The position numbers were made by a program, and so were the translations under genes. A stretch of DNA of 46,053 nt from contig NZ_NFNY01000119.1 of NCBI RefSeq assembly GCF_002179165.1, positions 1-46,053 on the forward strand, written 5' to 3'. Source of the DNA: Campylobacter jejuni. GTDB lineage: Bacteria; Campylobacterota; Campylobacteria; Campylobacterales; Campylobacteraceae. A model generated the notes under the pieces. It saw only the letters and a list, made by a program, of their open reading frames with translations, searched no databases and was not told the origin of the DNA. Of this stretch, positions 1 through 6,957 are shown one piece after another. The stretch's first letter is position 1; every line of letters starts with the position of its first letter.

Positions 1-323
1 AACAAAATTATATTTAGGATCTTTTAAACTTAAACCATACTCATCAAATAAATAATCTAAAATAGAAAAATCATTATTGTAATTTCCACAAGTAAATGCA
101 GATTTTAGTAAGCTTGCTGCTGGATCAAATAAAGATAACTCATAATCTTCATTATTATGATGATATGTAAAATGTGCCTCATAAAAGCTTTCTTTTACAG
201 GATAATCTTTTAAAAGATTTTTAACATTTTTAAGTCATTATTGCCAATAAAATCAAATAATTGTTTTTAAATTTCCATTTTTATTTTAAAATGTAATTTT
301 TTAATATCTTCTAGTTTTTTCAT
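1..323 (-). pseudogene. Broken ankyrin-repeat-like gene, runs off the window edge
   Basis: On the minus strand an ATG at 323 follows a good ribosome site (AAAGGA, 6-7 bases upstream). The frame reads MKKLEDIKKLHFKIKMEI and meets an in-frame TAA at 269-267. It continues as KQLFDFIGNNDLK and then needs a shift at a five-A run near 225-236, which restores NVKNLLKDYPVKESFYEA onward to the window edge. The D-L-K-N-V-K-N-L-L pattern resembles the helix start of an ankyrin repeat. A stop plus a single-base shift points to a decaying gene, although reinitiation after the stop cannot be excluded. The family call is weak because only about 100 codons are visible. Confidence 0.5.
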
Positions 324-420
324 TTGTTTTTCCTTTGGTTTATCAGTTTTAATCGTATTTTAATTTATTTAAACTAAAATAATTTTATATATTTAACATA
401 AAAAATTTTTTGGGAATAAT

Positions 421-1182
421 ATGAATTTAGATTATTTGTTGAAAATTGCTATAGATGCTGGCAACGAAGCTTCTAAGGTTATTTTGAAAGAAAGAGAAAA
501 TTTGCAAATTTGGCAAAAAAAAGATAAAAGTCCTTTGACATCAGCTGATGTAGCTTCAAATGAAATTTTAAATGATATTTTAGGAAAAACAGATATTAAA
601 ATTTTGTCCGAGGAGAAATTACTGGGTCAAGAGGAAAGTGAGAATTTAAAAAACTTTTGGCTTATTGATCCGCTTGATGGCACAAGTGGATTTTTAAAAG
701 GTGGTGATGAATTTTGTATCATGATAAGTTTAATTAGCGATGATCGTCCCGTTTTAGCTCTTATAAAAAATCCTTTAAAAGGTGATATTTTTTACGCTCA
801 TCAAAAGACTAAAGTTTACAAAAATGATGAAATTCTAAATATAAATGAACAAGATTTTAAAAATAATCAATCAAAAGCCCTTTTAAGTGTCAATCATCTT
901 AGCAAAGAAGATGAAAATTTTGCCAAAGAATATAATTTAGAAGCTATTAATATAGGTTCTGGTCTTAAGTTTTGTGCTATTTTAGAGGGAAAAGCAGGAG
1001 TTTATAAGCGTTTCGAAAAATTAAATAGTTGGGATATAGTAGCTGGAGATTTTTTGGTTAATCAAAATGGTGGCTTTATGGGAACTTTTTCTAAACAATT
1101 TATCTCATACTCTCCTTTTGTTTATAGGTGCGATCCTTTTATTTGTGTTTCTCGAAAAAGTTTTTTAGATAAATATTTATAG
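421..1182 (+). CDS. cysQ: 3'(2'),5'-bisphosphate nucleotidase, inositol monophosphatase family
   Basis: This 253-residue protein is a metal-dependent phosphatase of the inositol monophosphatase superfamily. CysQ removes the 3' phosphate from PAP/PAPS and so protects sulfur assimilation in the cytoplasm. The metal-site signature is visible as DPLDGTSGF (about residues 82-90), preceded by the ILSEE acid pair (about 60-64). The C-terminal motif NSWDIVAGDFLV holds the last metal-binding Asp. Length is normal for the family. The start is ATG at 421 after GGGAATAAT. A separate TATAAT promoter lies just past the stop, so the next gene is probably transcribed independently. A general inositol monophosphatase is the main alternative. 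Confidence 0.88.
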   Translation: MNLDYLLKIAIDAGNEASKVILKERENLQIWQKKDKSPLTSADVASNEILNDILGKTDIKILSEEKLLGQEESENLKNFWLIDPLDGTSGFLKGGDEFCIMISLISDDRPVLALIKNPLKGDIFYAHQKTKVYKNDEILNINEQDFKNNQSKALLSVNHLSKEDENFAKEYNLEAINIGSGLKFCAILEGKAGVYKRFEKLNSWDIVAGDFLVNQNGGFMGTFSKQFISYSPFVYRCDPFICVSRKSFLDKYL

Positions 1183-1192
1183 AAAAATAAGA

Positions 1193-1198
1193 TATAAT
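1193..1198 (+). promoter_or_regulatory. Probable sigma-70 -10 box for the exported protein gene
   Basis: TATAAT lies 11 bases after the cysQ stop and 35 bases before the next ATG, in an AT-rich stretch typical of Campylobacter promoters. It would give a leader of about 28 bases. Confidence 0.6.
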
Positions 1199-1232
1199 TT
1201 CACTCTTAATTTTATTTGCTTAAGGATAAATT

Positions 1233-1994
1233 ATGAAAATCTTTTTTGTTTTATGTGCGAGTGTTTTATTTAGCATTAATTTATTTGCAAATAATTTTTC
1301 GCAAAAAAAGATTATTAAATTAGAACAGCAAGAAAATTTTGAAATTATAGATCTCCATCAAAATGTTGTAAAACAAAATTTAGATCAACAAAAAGGCATT
1401 TTTGATAGTTCTAGTTTGGTTAATAAAAAAACAAATGTTCGCAAAGATAGCGATATTGATTTTGCCATAGTTTTAAGTTTTAGGCAAAATTTTGGTTATA
1501 TATTGGATGGTTTTAAAGTAAGTGCTAAGGAGTTTTCAACATTTTTTGCCAAAAGATTATTAGGTGATTTAAAATTAAATTTTGTCAATTCGGCCGCAAA
1601 TGGTATTTATCAAGACTCAAGAACTTTGACCCGTTTTAGTCCAAAAGATTCTAAGTTGCTTAATGTATCTCCTTTTTTAAAAAAAGAAAAAGATAAAAAT
1701 AAAATTTATGCCAAATTTACGGATTATCTTGTCGTGGTAAATTTAGATGAATTTTATATAAATATTACAAATTATTTTATTACGACGACTAAAAATGCAG
1801 TAGCAAATGTTAATTTTAAAGTTGTTTCTACAAGCAATGGAAAAATAATTGCATCAAAAAATGTAAAATTAAGTTTTGCCCTTAATGCAAAAGATTCTAA
1901 AGTAAATTATCAAGATATTTTAAATCAGATGCCAACAATGCTTTCTGAAGTTATAAATAAAGAGATAAAAAGGTTAAATTTATCAGTGCAATAA
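1233..1994 (+). CDS. Exported protein of unknown function
   Basis: This 253-residue protein starts with a signal peptide (MKIFFVLCASVLFSINLFA, cleavage likely after the Ala near residue 19), so it should be periplasmic or outer-membrane associated. The mature part is lysine- and asparagine-rich. Its C-terminal half alternates polar and hydrophobic residues (TDYLVVVNLDEFYINITNYF, then NVNFKVVSTSNGKIIASKNV), which suggests a beta-rich fold such as a lipocalin-like or CsgG/TolB-N-like domain. I see no catalytic motif. It follows cysQ with its own promoter. In C. jejuni I recall this neighbour of cysQ only as a hypothetical periplasmic protein. Confidence 0.75.
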   Translation: MKIFFVLCASVLFSINLFANNFSQKKIIKLEQQENFEIIDLHQNVVKQNLDQQKGIFDSSSLVNKKTNVRKDSDIDFAIVLSFRQNFGYILDGFKVSAKEFSTFFAKRLLGDLKLNFVNSAANGIYQDSRTLTRFSPKDSKLLNVSPFLKKEKDKNKIYAKFTDYLVVVNLDEFYINITNYFITTTKNAVANVNFKVVSTSNGKIIASKNVKLSFALNAKDSKVNYQDILNQMPTMLSEVINKEIKRLNLSVQ

Positions 1995-2023
1995 ATATAT
2001 GAGAAGTTCTGATTTAGCAAAAA

Positions 2024-2197
2024 TTAATCGTTGATTTGTCTAATGCGTTCTTGTAATTCTTCAATGCTTAAAAATTCTTGTCTTAATTCTTTTGCGATTT
2101 CATGTGCTGTTATGGGATCAAGATTTGATAGAATTCTTTTAAGTTCGTCAGTGATTTGCCATTTAGTCATTTCTTCTAAGTTAATATTTATTTGCAT
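2024..2197 (-). CDS. 57-residue small protein, unrecognised
   Basis: ATG at 2197 is preceded by a clear ribosome site (AAAGG, seven bases upstream) and opens a 57-codon frame to TAA at 2024. The product begins MQININLEEMTKWQITDELK and ends with Glu/Arg/Gln-rich helices (EELQERIRQIND). It is acidic and helical, with no signal peptide or membrane segment. The good ribosome site and balanced amino-acid composition argue for a real gene in a region that otherwise lacks one. The size and helical make-up could fit an antitoxin-like or regulatory peptide, but no motif supports that and no toxin-like neighbour is seen. Confidence 0.6.
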   Translation of the reverse strand: MQININLEEMTKWQITDELKRILSNLDPITAHEIAKELRQEFLSIEELQERIRQIND

Positions 2198-2485
2198 AAT
2201 TTACCTTTAATGTAAGAAAAAATTCGTCTTATTGTAGCGTGATTTTATTTAAAAAATGCCAATTTTTTGCGTCAAGAGTGCAAATTTTAAATATTTTAAT
2301 CTGTATTTTCAAAATAAACAAAGCTAAAATATTTTTTATGCTTATTAAAGAATGTTTCAAAATTTAAATTTGATTTTTTGTAAAAATTATATTGTTTTGT
2401 AGTTAAATTTTTTAATTAAGTGAAATCAAGGCAAAAATTATTATATGTTATTATTGCAGCTTAAGGTCAAAGAATTTAAATTTCA
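2198..2485. other. Intergenic stretch without a visible gene
   Basis: About 290 AT-rich bases lie between the 57-codon gene and the last gene of the small-protein array. I see no open frame with a ribosome site, no strong hairpin and no long repeat. It probably holds the 57-codon gene's promoter and the end of the array transcript. Confidence 0.4.
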
Positions 2486-2707
2486 TCAAGCTAAATAGTC
2501 TATAAAATTATCACTTTTAAATTCATCTTTTTTGGTATTTAAAAGCTCGTTTTCTTTGGTTTTTGCTCCAGCTTCAACTTTTTTGTCTTTTTCTTTTAGT
2601 TTTTCTTGTTCAAATTTAGCTTCTTCAAGTTTTAATAATGGTTTGGCTGTATAACGCAAATTTGTATCAATAACTTGATTACAGCATTGAGAATAGACTA
2701 AACCCAT
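2486..2707 (-). CDS. Module copy 1, gene B: small Lys/Glu-rich protein
   Basis: A 73-residue protein without a signal peptide. The N-terminus is specific to this copy (MGLVYSQCCNQVID, with a Cys pair). Residues about 28-50 form a charged, probably helical stretch. The C-terminal tail, KTKENELLNTKKDEFKSDN followed by FIDYLA, is shared with the other two B proteins. The start is ATG at 2707, with AAGGA six bases upstream in the gap after gene A1. A1's stop is in the same frame as B1, so rare readthrough would fuse them, but the ribosome site points to separate initiation. Function unknown. Confidence 0.65.
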   Translation of the reverse strand: MGLVYSQCCNQVIDTNLRYTAKPLLKLEEAKFEQEKLKEKDKKVEAGAKTKENELLNTKKDEFKSDNFIDYLA

Positions 2708-2716
2708 AATATTTCC

Positions 2717-2920
2717 TTAATGATATATACAGATACCTAATTTAGCACAAGCTTCATATTGATAAATAGGTTGATTTGTTGTTTGGCAGTTATGAAAATC
2801 CTTGCAAGTTAAAATTCTACTTTGTTTTGTATTGTTAAAATTTTTATTGCTATGATTTGAAGTCAAAGCAACGCTAGATAATGAAGCAATGATTGCTAAA
2901 CCTAAAAGAATTTTTTTCAT
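2717..2920 (-). CDS. Module copy 1, gene A: small secreted four-cysteine peptide
   Basis: A 67-residue precursor. The signal peptide MKKILLGLAIIASLSSVALT is nearly identical to that of copy 2. The mature part, about 47 residues, is unrelated in sequence except for four cysteines (TCKDFHNC, then ACAKLGIC near the end). The paired cysteines and export signal suggest a periplasmic or released peptide held by two disulfides. The ribosome site is AAAGGGGTAAA directly before the ATG. The gene sits 10 bases upstream of B1. Disulfide pairing and function are inferred or unknown. Confidence 0.65.
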   Translation of the reverse strand: MKKILLGLAIIASLSSVALTSNHSNKNFNNTKQSRILTCKDFHNCQTTNQPIYQYEACAKLGICIYH

Positions 2921-2929
2921 TTTACCCCT

Positions 2930-3127
2930 TTAAGCCAAAATATCAACCAAATTATCACTTTTAAAATCATCTTTTTTGGTATTTAAAAGCTCATTTTCTT
3001 TGGTGGTTTTTGCTTCAGCTTCAATTTTTTTGTCTTTTTTATCTTGGGCTGTTTGTGCCTTTAATACAAGTTTAGTTTGATATTCTAGCTTAGTATCTAA
3101 CGGACCACTACAAACATTAATAATCAT
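2930..3127 (-). CDS. Module copy 2, gene B: small Lys/Glu-rich protein
   Basis: A 65-residue protein. The variable head is MIINVCSGPLDTKLEYQTK, then comes a charged segment (QDKKDKKIEAEAK) and the conserved tail KENELLNTKKDDFKSDN plus LVDILA. The ATG at 3127 overlaps the stop of A2 by four bases (ATGA). AGGAAG sits six bases upstream, inside A2, so translational coupling is likely. An in-frame TAG lies directly before this ATG, so a frameshift out of A2 cannot produce a longer fusion. No signal peptide. Function unknown. Confidence 0.68.
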   Translation of the reverse strand: MIINVCSGPLDTKLEYQTKLVLKAQTAQDKKDKKIEAEAKTTKENELLNTKKDDFKSDNLVDILA

Positions 3128-3333
3128 CTACATCTTCCTGTCCATTTGCAAAAAGCTTCGTGATAAATACCTTGATTGTTGCATCGACTATAATCTCTTC
3201 CATATTGATAAACTAAAACGCAACCTTCGTAATGAGGTTGAACTATAGGCTGTTGAGATACAGTAATTTTATATGCCAAAGCAACGCTAGATAATGAAGC
3301 AATGATTGCTAAACTTAAAAGAATTTTTTTCAT
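3124..3333 (-). CDS. Module copy 2, gene A: small secreted four-cysteine peptide
   Basis: A 69-residue precursor with a clear signal peptide ending ...SLSSVALA, cleaved before YKITVSQQ. The mature peptide of about 49 residues has four cysteines: one in EGCVLVYQ, one in YSRCNNQ, and a terminal pair CKWTGRC. The terminal C-K-x-x-G-x-C matches the ends of A1 (CAKLGIC) and A3 (CKYGYC) although the rest differs. The ribosome site is AAGGGAACAAA before the ATG at 3333. It is coupled to B2 by a four-base overlap. Confidence 0.7.
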   Translation of the reverse strand: MKKILLSLAIIASLSSVALAYKITVSQQPIVQPHYEGCVLVYQYGRDYSRCNNQGIYHEAFCKWTGRCR

Positions 3334-3342
3334 TTTGTTCCC

Positions 3343-3570
3343 TTAAGCCGAAATATCAACCAAATTATCACTTTTAAATTCATCTTTTTTGGTATTTAAA
3401 AGCTCGTTTTCTTTGGTTTTTGCTTCAGCTTCAACTTTTTTGTCTTTTTTATCTTGGTTGTCTTGAGCTTCCATAAGCTTTAGAGTATCATATATCGCGT
3501 GACATTCTTTTGGCATACATTTATGGAAGCGATGATTTGAATTTGTATTTAGCATATTTAATTTTAACAT
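3343..3570 (-). CDS. Module copy 3, gene B: small Lys/Glu-rich protein
   Basis: I place the start at ATG 3570, where TAATG overlaps the A3 stop by one base, giving 75 residues beginning MLKLNMLNTNSNHRFHKC. The longer frame would need a TTG at 3594 inside A3. The head carries HKCMPKECH, a possible metal-binding or disulfide-capable cluster. Then follow QDKKDKKVEAEAK and the shared tail KENELLNTKKDEFKSDN plus LVDISA. There is no signal peptide, and the ribosome site is weak, so coupled reinitiation after A3 is probable. Function unknown. Confidence 0.62.
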   Translation of the reverse strand: MLKLNMLNTNSNHRFHKCMPKECHAIYDTLKLMEAQDNQDKKDKKVEAEAKTKENELLNTKKDEFKSDNLVDISA

Positions 3571-3767
3571 TAAAAACAATATCCATATTTGCAAATTACA
3601 TTATGTCCAGCCCCTTGATATATATGTGTTTTTTCATCTAAACATTCGCTAGAGTCATAACCATAATTATATATTTTAGTGCAATCATCGGCATCATAGT
3701 GCCAAGTTGCCGCAAAAATATTTGATAAGCAACCAACTAAAATTATAGAACTTAGAATTTTTTTCAT
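3570..3767 (-). CDS. Module copy 3, gene A: small exported four-cysteine peptide
   Basis: First gene of the array: a 65-residue precursor with the strongest ribosome site of the six (AGGAGATAAA before ATG). The N-terminus MKKILSSIILVGCLSNIFA differs from copies 1 and 2. It can be read as an ordinary signal peptide cleaved after FA, or as a short lipoprotein signal with an LVGC lipobox at residue 13. The mature part has cysteines in DDCTKIYNYG, SSECLDE and the terminal CKYGYC. A -10 box lies 36 bases upstream, so this gene probably heads a six-gene transcript. Confidence 0.66.
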   Translation of the reverse strand: MKKILSSIILVGCLSNIFAATWHYDADDCTKIYNYGYDSSECLDEKTHIYQGAGHNVICKYGYCF

Positions 3768-3802
3768 TTTATCTCCTTTAAACTTAGATTAAATATATTT
3801 CA

Positions 3803-3808
3803 ATTATA
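3803..3808 (-). promoter_or_regulatory. Probable -10 box of the small-protein array
   Basis: TATAAT on the minus strand lies 36 bases before the ATG of A3, in a very AT-rich stretch, and predicts a leader of about 30 bases. No comparable -10 with spacing room is seen between later genes of the array, where gaps are 10 bases or less. Confidence 0.55.
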
Positions 3809-3894
3809 AAACTATAAAAATAAATTTTAGATTAAAAATATATGATTTATTTGATACTTAGTTTCAAAAATAAACAGGTAGAAATTTAAAATTA

Positions 3895-4671
3895 TTAAAT
3901 GATTATCACTTCTTCTTCTAGCTTTATGCCAAATTCTTCAAAAACCCTTTTTTTGGCTAGTTCTATAAGAAAAATCGCGTCTTCAAAACTCGCATTTTTT
4001 TTATTGATTAAAAAATTTGCGTGTTTGTCGCTTAGCATTGCATCTCCCTTGCTAAAGCCTTTAAGTCCCACAGCTTCGATAAGTCTTCCTGCAAAATCTC
4101 CTTTGGGATTTTTAAATATCGAGCCAAAACTTGCTCCACTTGGTTGATTATTTCTTGCGTTTTTTAAATTTTCATCTTTTGTTTTATCAAAACCAAAACC
4201 AAGTTTAAATTCAGCCCAAAAAAAAGGCAGTTTTAAAGGGCAAAAACGATAATCAAAATTTATATTTTCGCGTAAAATTTCGCCTTTTGAAGTTGCAATT
4301 TTAATTAAATTTTGACTGATACATTCATTTTTAAGTCCCGCATTCATTTTCAAAAGTCCGCCAAGTGTGCCAGGAATTTTGCTAAGATATTCAAAACCAC
4401 AAAGATTATTTTTTTTAGCAAAAAGATACATTTGATTTGCTTTTGTTTTACAGCCTATACGAATATGGATAAAATCTTTGTTTTGCTCTTTTATTTCAAT
4501 GAAATCAAAATTATCGCCTAAAATTCCTATATGTTTAGGTTTAGGGCTGATTAATAAATTATTTGCTCCACCTACTAAAAAGCCATCAAATTCACAAATT
4601 CGATTTAAAACTTCAACTTCAAATTCGCCACCAATTTTTACAGAAGAATATTTTCTAAAATCAATAATCAT
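3895..4671 (-). CDS. murB: UDP-N-acetylenolpyruvoylglucosamine reductase
   Basis: MurB reduces UDP-GlcNAc-enolpyruvate to UDP-MurNAc with NADPH and FAD, the second committed step of peptidoglycan synthesis in the cytoplasm. Visible features of this short (type II) MurB, 258 residues, are the N-terminal FRKYSSVKIGG, the FAD-binding segment VGGANNLLISPK, the IPGTLGG loop (about residue 99), and ARNNQPSGASFGSIFKNP containing the catalytic serine in the SGASFGS context. The end carries a Glu-rich EELEEEVIII-type strand. The ATG at 4671 overlaps the stop of fliQ by four bases, so it is co-transcribed with fliQ. Confidence 0.93.
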   Translation of the reverse strand: MIIDFRKYSSVKIGGEFEVEVLNRICEFDGFLVGGANNLLISPKPKHIGILGDNFDFIEIKEQNKDFIHIRIGCKTKANQMYLFAKKNNLCGFEYLSKIPGTLGGLLKMNAGLKNECISQNLIKIATSKGEILRENINFDYRFCPLKLPFFWAEFKLGFGFDKTKDENLKNARNNQPSGASFGSIFKNPKGDFAGRLIEAVGLKGFSKGDAMLSDKHANFLINKKNASFEDAIFLIELAKKRVFEEFGIKLEEEVIII

Positions 4672-4937
4672 TTGATAAAAGTTGGAATTTGATTTAAGAT
4701 ATTTTCAGTAAAATCGATCATTGTTGTAGTCATCCAAGGCATTAAAAAGATGATTACAATTACGACTAAGATAATTTTTGGCACAAAAGAAAGTGTCATT
4801 TCGTTAATCTGTGTTGTGGCTTGAAATATACTGATAATAAGCCCCGCAATAAGCCCCGCTAAAAGCATAGGTAAAGAAAGTAAAAGGGTAATTTTAAAGG
4901 TTTGAACTCCAAGAGCAACCAAGGTGCTTTCATCCAT
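4668..4937 (-). CDS. fliQ: Flagellar export apparatus protein FliQ
   Basis: An 89-residue inner-membrane protein with two long hydrophobic segments (about residues 16-38 and 51-69) around the ISIFQATTQINEMTLSFVPKI linker that is diagnostic of FliQ. It forms part of the FliPQR export gate of the flagellar type III system. The ribosome site AAAGGACTATA precedes ATG at 4937. It lies between the menaquinone-pathway gene upstream (11-base gap) and murB downstream (four-base overlap), so a flagellar gene is embedded in a housekeeping operon, which is common in Campylobacter. Confidence 0.93.
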   Translation of the reverse strand: MDESTLVALGVQTFKITLLLSLPMLLAGLIAGLIISIFQATTQINEMTLSFVPKIILVVIVIIFLMPWMTTTMIDFTENILNQIPTFIK

Positions 4938-4948
4938 TATAGTCCTTT

Positions 4949-5812
4949 TTAAGAATTTCTAGCTTCTTCATATTCATTAGGAATAAGATAATCATTTGCG
5001 TGTATGATTTTATCATAAAATTTATAATCATATCCAAGTTTAAAAAGTGTATCAACTGCTTTAAATTGTATTTCATTCATATAAATGGAATTTTTATTGG
5101 CATATAAATTTAAATAAACATCTAATTTTTCTTCATTAACGCGGATTAAATTTCTTTCCATAAGCATAGGTGCTAAAATGCGTCGGTTAGAATCTGCGAT
5201 TTTTACCGCATTTGTGAGATCTTTTTCTATTTTGATCGCATCGCTAAGCGGTAGGGAACGACGCAAAGCCATTCCGCCAAGCGGTAAAGGTAAATTTTCT
5301 TTAGCAAATTCTAACCAAATGTCCCAAATTTCAGCTTCTACACAAAGTGTATTATCAAATTCTAAAATGCTTTCATGGATTAAAACTCCTGCATCAACTT
5401 CGCCACTTAAAACTGCATTTTCAATTTCTAAAAAATTTTTATAAATGATTTTAGCCTCCGGATATTTCATACGAAAAATCAAAGCATTTGTAGTATTTGC
5501 ACCACTTAATGCAACTTTAAAATTCTTTTTTAAATGCGTATTCTTTTTCTTTATTAGTTTTGGTCCATAGCCCTCCCCAAAACTTACTGCAGTACGCAAA
5601 AGTGCGTATTCTTTAGCAATTAAAGGATAAAGTCCAAATGAAATTGCTGTGGCATCAAATTCATTTTTTAAAGCCAAATCGTTTAAAGTTTGTATATCTA
5701 AAGCCGTGTTTGTGTAATTAAAATCATTCCCTATCCAGCCAAATTTAATTGCCATATACATAAAAATATCATCCGCATCTGGAGAATGTGCAATTGTGAT
5801 TATTTTTTTCAT
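4949..5812 (-). CDS. MqnA/MqnD-family enzyme of the futalosine menaquinone pathway, probably MqnD
   Basis: A 287-residue protein of the periplasmic-binding-protein-like MqnA/MqnD fold, without a signal peptide. The N-terminal IAHSPDADDIFMYMAIKFG and the later ISFGLYPLIAKEYALLRTAVSFGEGYGP resemble 1,4-dihydroxy-6-naphthoate synthase (MqnD), which converts cyclic dehypoxanthinyl futalosine. GALIHES-like VDAGVLIHES and LPLPLGGMALRR are further family landmarks. Epsilonproteobacteria make menaquinone by this route, which supports the call. MqnA is the alternative. The start is ATG at 5812 after AGGAAGCAAAG. It is divergent from recA and shares a mirror-image promoter region with it. Confidence 0.75.
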   Translation of the reverse strand: MKKIITIAHSPDADDIFMYMAIKFGWIGNDFNYTNTALDIQTLNDLALKNEFDATAISFGLYPLIAKEYALLRTAVSFGEGYGPKLIKKKNTHLKKNFKVALSGANTTNALIFRMKYPEAKIIYKNFLEIENAVLSGEVDAGVLIHESILEFDNTLCVEAEIWDIWLEFAKENLPLPLGGMALRRSLPLSDAIKIEKDLTNAVKIADSNRRILAPMLMERNLIRVNEEKLDVYLNLYANKNSIYMNEIQFKAVDTLFKLGYDYKFYDKIIHANDYLIPNEYEEARNS

Positions 5813-5841
5813 CTTTGCTTCCTAAGGTAAAATAATTTTTT

Positions 5842-5886
5842 TATTCTAACAAAATAAACCATTGTTTAATTTTATTTTGTTAAAAT
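5842..5886. promoter_or_regulatory. Mirror-image divergent promoters of the MqnD-like gene and recA
   Basis: A perfect 12-base inverted repeat (TAACAAAATAAA at 5847-5858, TTTATTTTGTTA at 5871-5882) has a 12-base spacer. Each arm runs outward into a -10-like hexamer: TAGAAT on the minus strand (5847-5842) toward the MqnD-like gene, and TAAAAT (5881-5886) toward recA. Each promoter therefore has the same -10-proximal sequence TTTATTTTGTTA(A/G)AAT. The repeat could also be a regulator's operator. No LexA-type box is apparent. Confidence 0.5.
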
Positions 5887-5922
5887 TCTAACTTATATTT
5901 TTAAATTTTTAAGGTAAATGGT

Positions 5923-6957
5923 ATGGATGATAATAAGAAAAAATCCCTTGATGCTGCCTTAAAATCGCTTGATAAGGCTTTTGGTAAAGGCACGATTTTA
6001 AGACTTGGAGATAAAGAAGTAGAGCAGATTGATAGTATAGCCACAGGTTCAGTTGGACTTGATCTTGCTCTTGGCATAGGCGGAATTCCGAAAGGAAGGA
6101 TTATTGAAATTTACGGGCCTGAAAGTTCAGGTAAAACGACTTTAACTTTACATATAATAGCAGAATGTCAAAAAGCAGGTGGCGTTTGTGCTTTTATCGA
6201 TGCAGAACACGCGCTGGATGTAAAATATGCTAAAAATTTAGGTGTGGATACAGATAATCTTTATATTTCCCAACCTGATTTTGGCGAACAAGCCTTAGAA
6301 ATCGTTGAAACCATAGCAAGAAGCGGGGCAATAGATTTAATTGTAGTCGATAGTGTCGCAGCTCTTACTCCAAAAGCTGAAATTGAAGGCGATATGGGTG
6401 ATCAACATGTAGGTCTTCAAGCAAGGCTTATGTCTCAAGCCTTAAGAAAGCTAACAGGAATTGTCCATAAAATGAATACAACCGTGATTTTTATCAATCA
6501 AATTCGTATGAAAATCGGTGCTATGGGCTATGGTACTCCAGAAACTACCACAGGTGGAAATGCACTTAAATTCTATGCTTCAGTGCGTTTAGATGTTAGA
6601 AAAGTAGCTACTTTAAAGCAAAATGAAGAGCCTATTGGAAATCGCGTTAAAGTTAAGGTGGTAAAAAATAAAGTAGCGCCTCCATTCAGACAAGCTGAAT
6701 TTGATGTGATGTTTGGCGAGGGACTTAGTCGTGAGGGTGAGTTAATTGATTATGGTGTGAAGCTTGATATTGTAGATAAAAGCGGTGCATGGTTTTCTTA
6801 TAAGGATAAAAAATTGGGTCAAGGTAGAGAAAATTCAAAAGCTTTCCTAAAAGAAAATCCACAAATTGCCGATGAAATTACTAAGGCTATCCAAAATTCT
6901 ATGGGTATAGAAGGTATGATTAGTGGTAGCGAAGATGATGAGGGAGAAGAAGATTGA
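5923..6957 (+). CDS. recA: Recombinase RecA
   Basis: RecA forms ATP-dependent filaments on single-stranded DNA for homologous recombination and repair. In this naturally transformable group it is also needed for DNA uptake integration. The 344-residue protein shows the Walker A motif GPESSGKTT (about residues 66-74), Walker [11 protein letters not shown], loop L2 around [27 protein letters not shown], and an acidic tail ([10 protein letters not shown]). The ATG at 5923 follows AAGG. The stop overlaps the eno start by one base (TGATG). Recall of the Helicobacter pylori recA-eno order supports this unit as ancestral. Confidence 0.98.
   Translation: MDDNKKKSLDAALKSLDKAFGKGTILRLGDKEVEQIDSIATGSVGLDLALGIGGIPKGRIIEIYGPESSGKTTLTLHIIAECQKAGGVCAFIDAEHALDVKYAKNLGVDTDNLYISQPDFGEQALEIVETIARSGAIDLIVVDSVAALTPKAEIEGDMGDQHVGLQARLMSQALRKLTGIVHKMNTTVIFINQIRMKIGAMGYGTPETTTGGNALKFYASVRLDVRKVATLKQNEEPIGNRVKVKVVKNKVAPPFRQAEFDVMFGEGLSREGELIDYGVKLDIVDKSGAWFSYKDKKLGQGRENSKAFLKENPQIADEITKAIQNSMGIEGMISGSEDDEGEED

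Noticed and set aside
3124-3594. A programmed frameshift joining A2 to B2 and A3 to B3
   Set aside because: A stop lies directly before the B2 ATG in its own frame, and B2 has its own ribosome site. Separate, coupled genes explain the overlaps.
3899-4675. Plus-strand frames opposite murB
   Set aside because: They are shadows of a firm MurB frame, with Ser/Phe/Lys-rich composition and no ribosome sites.
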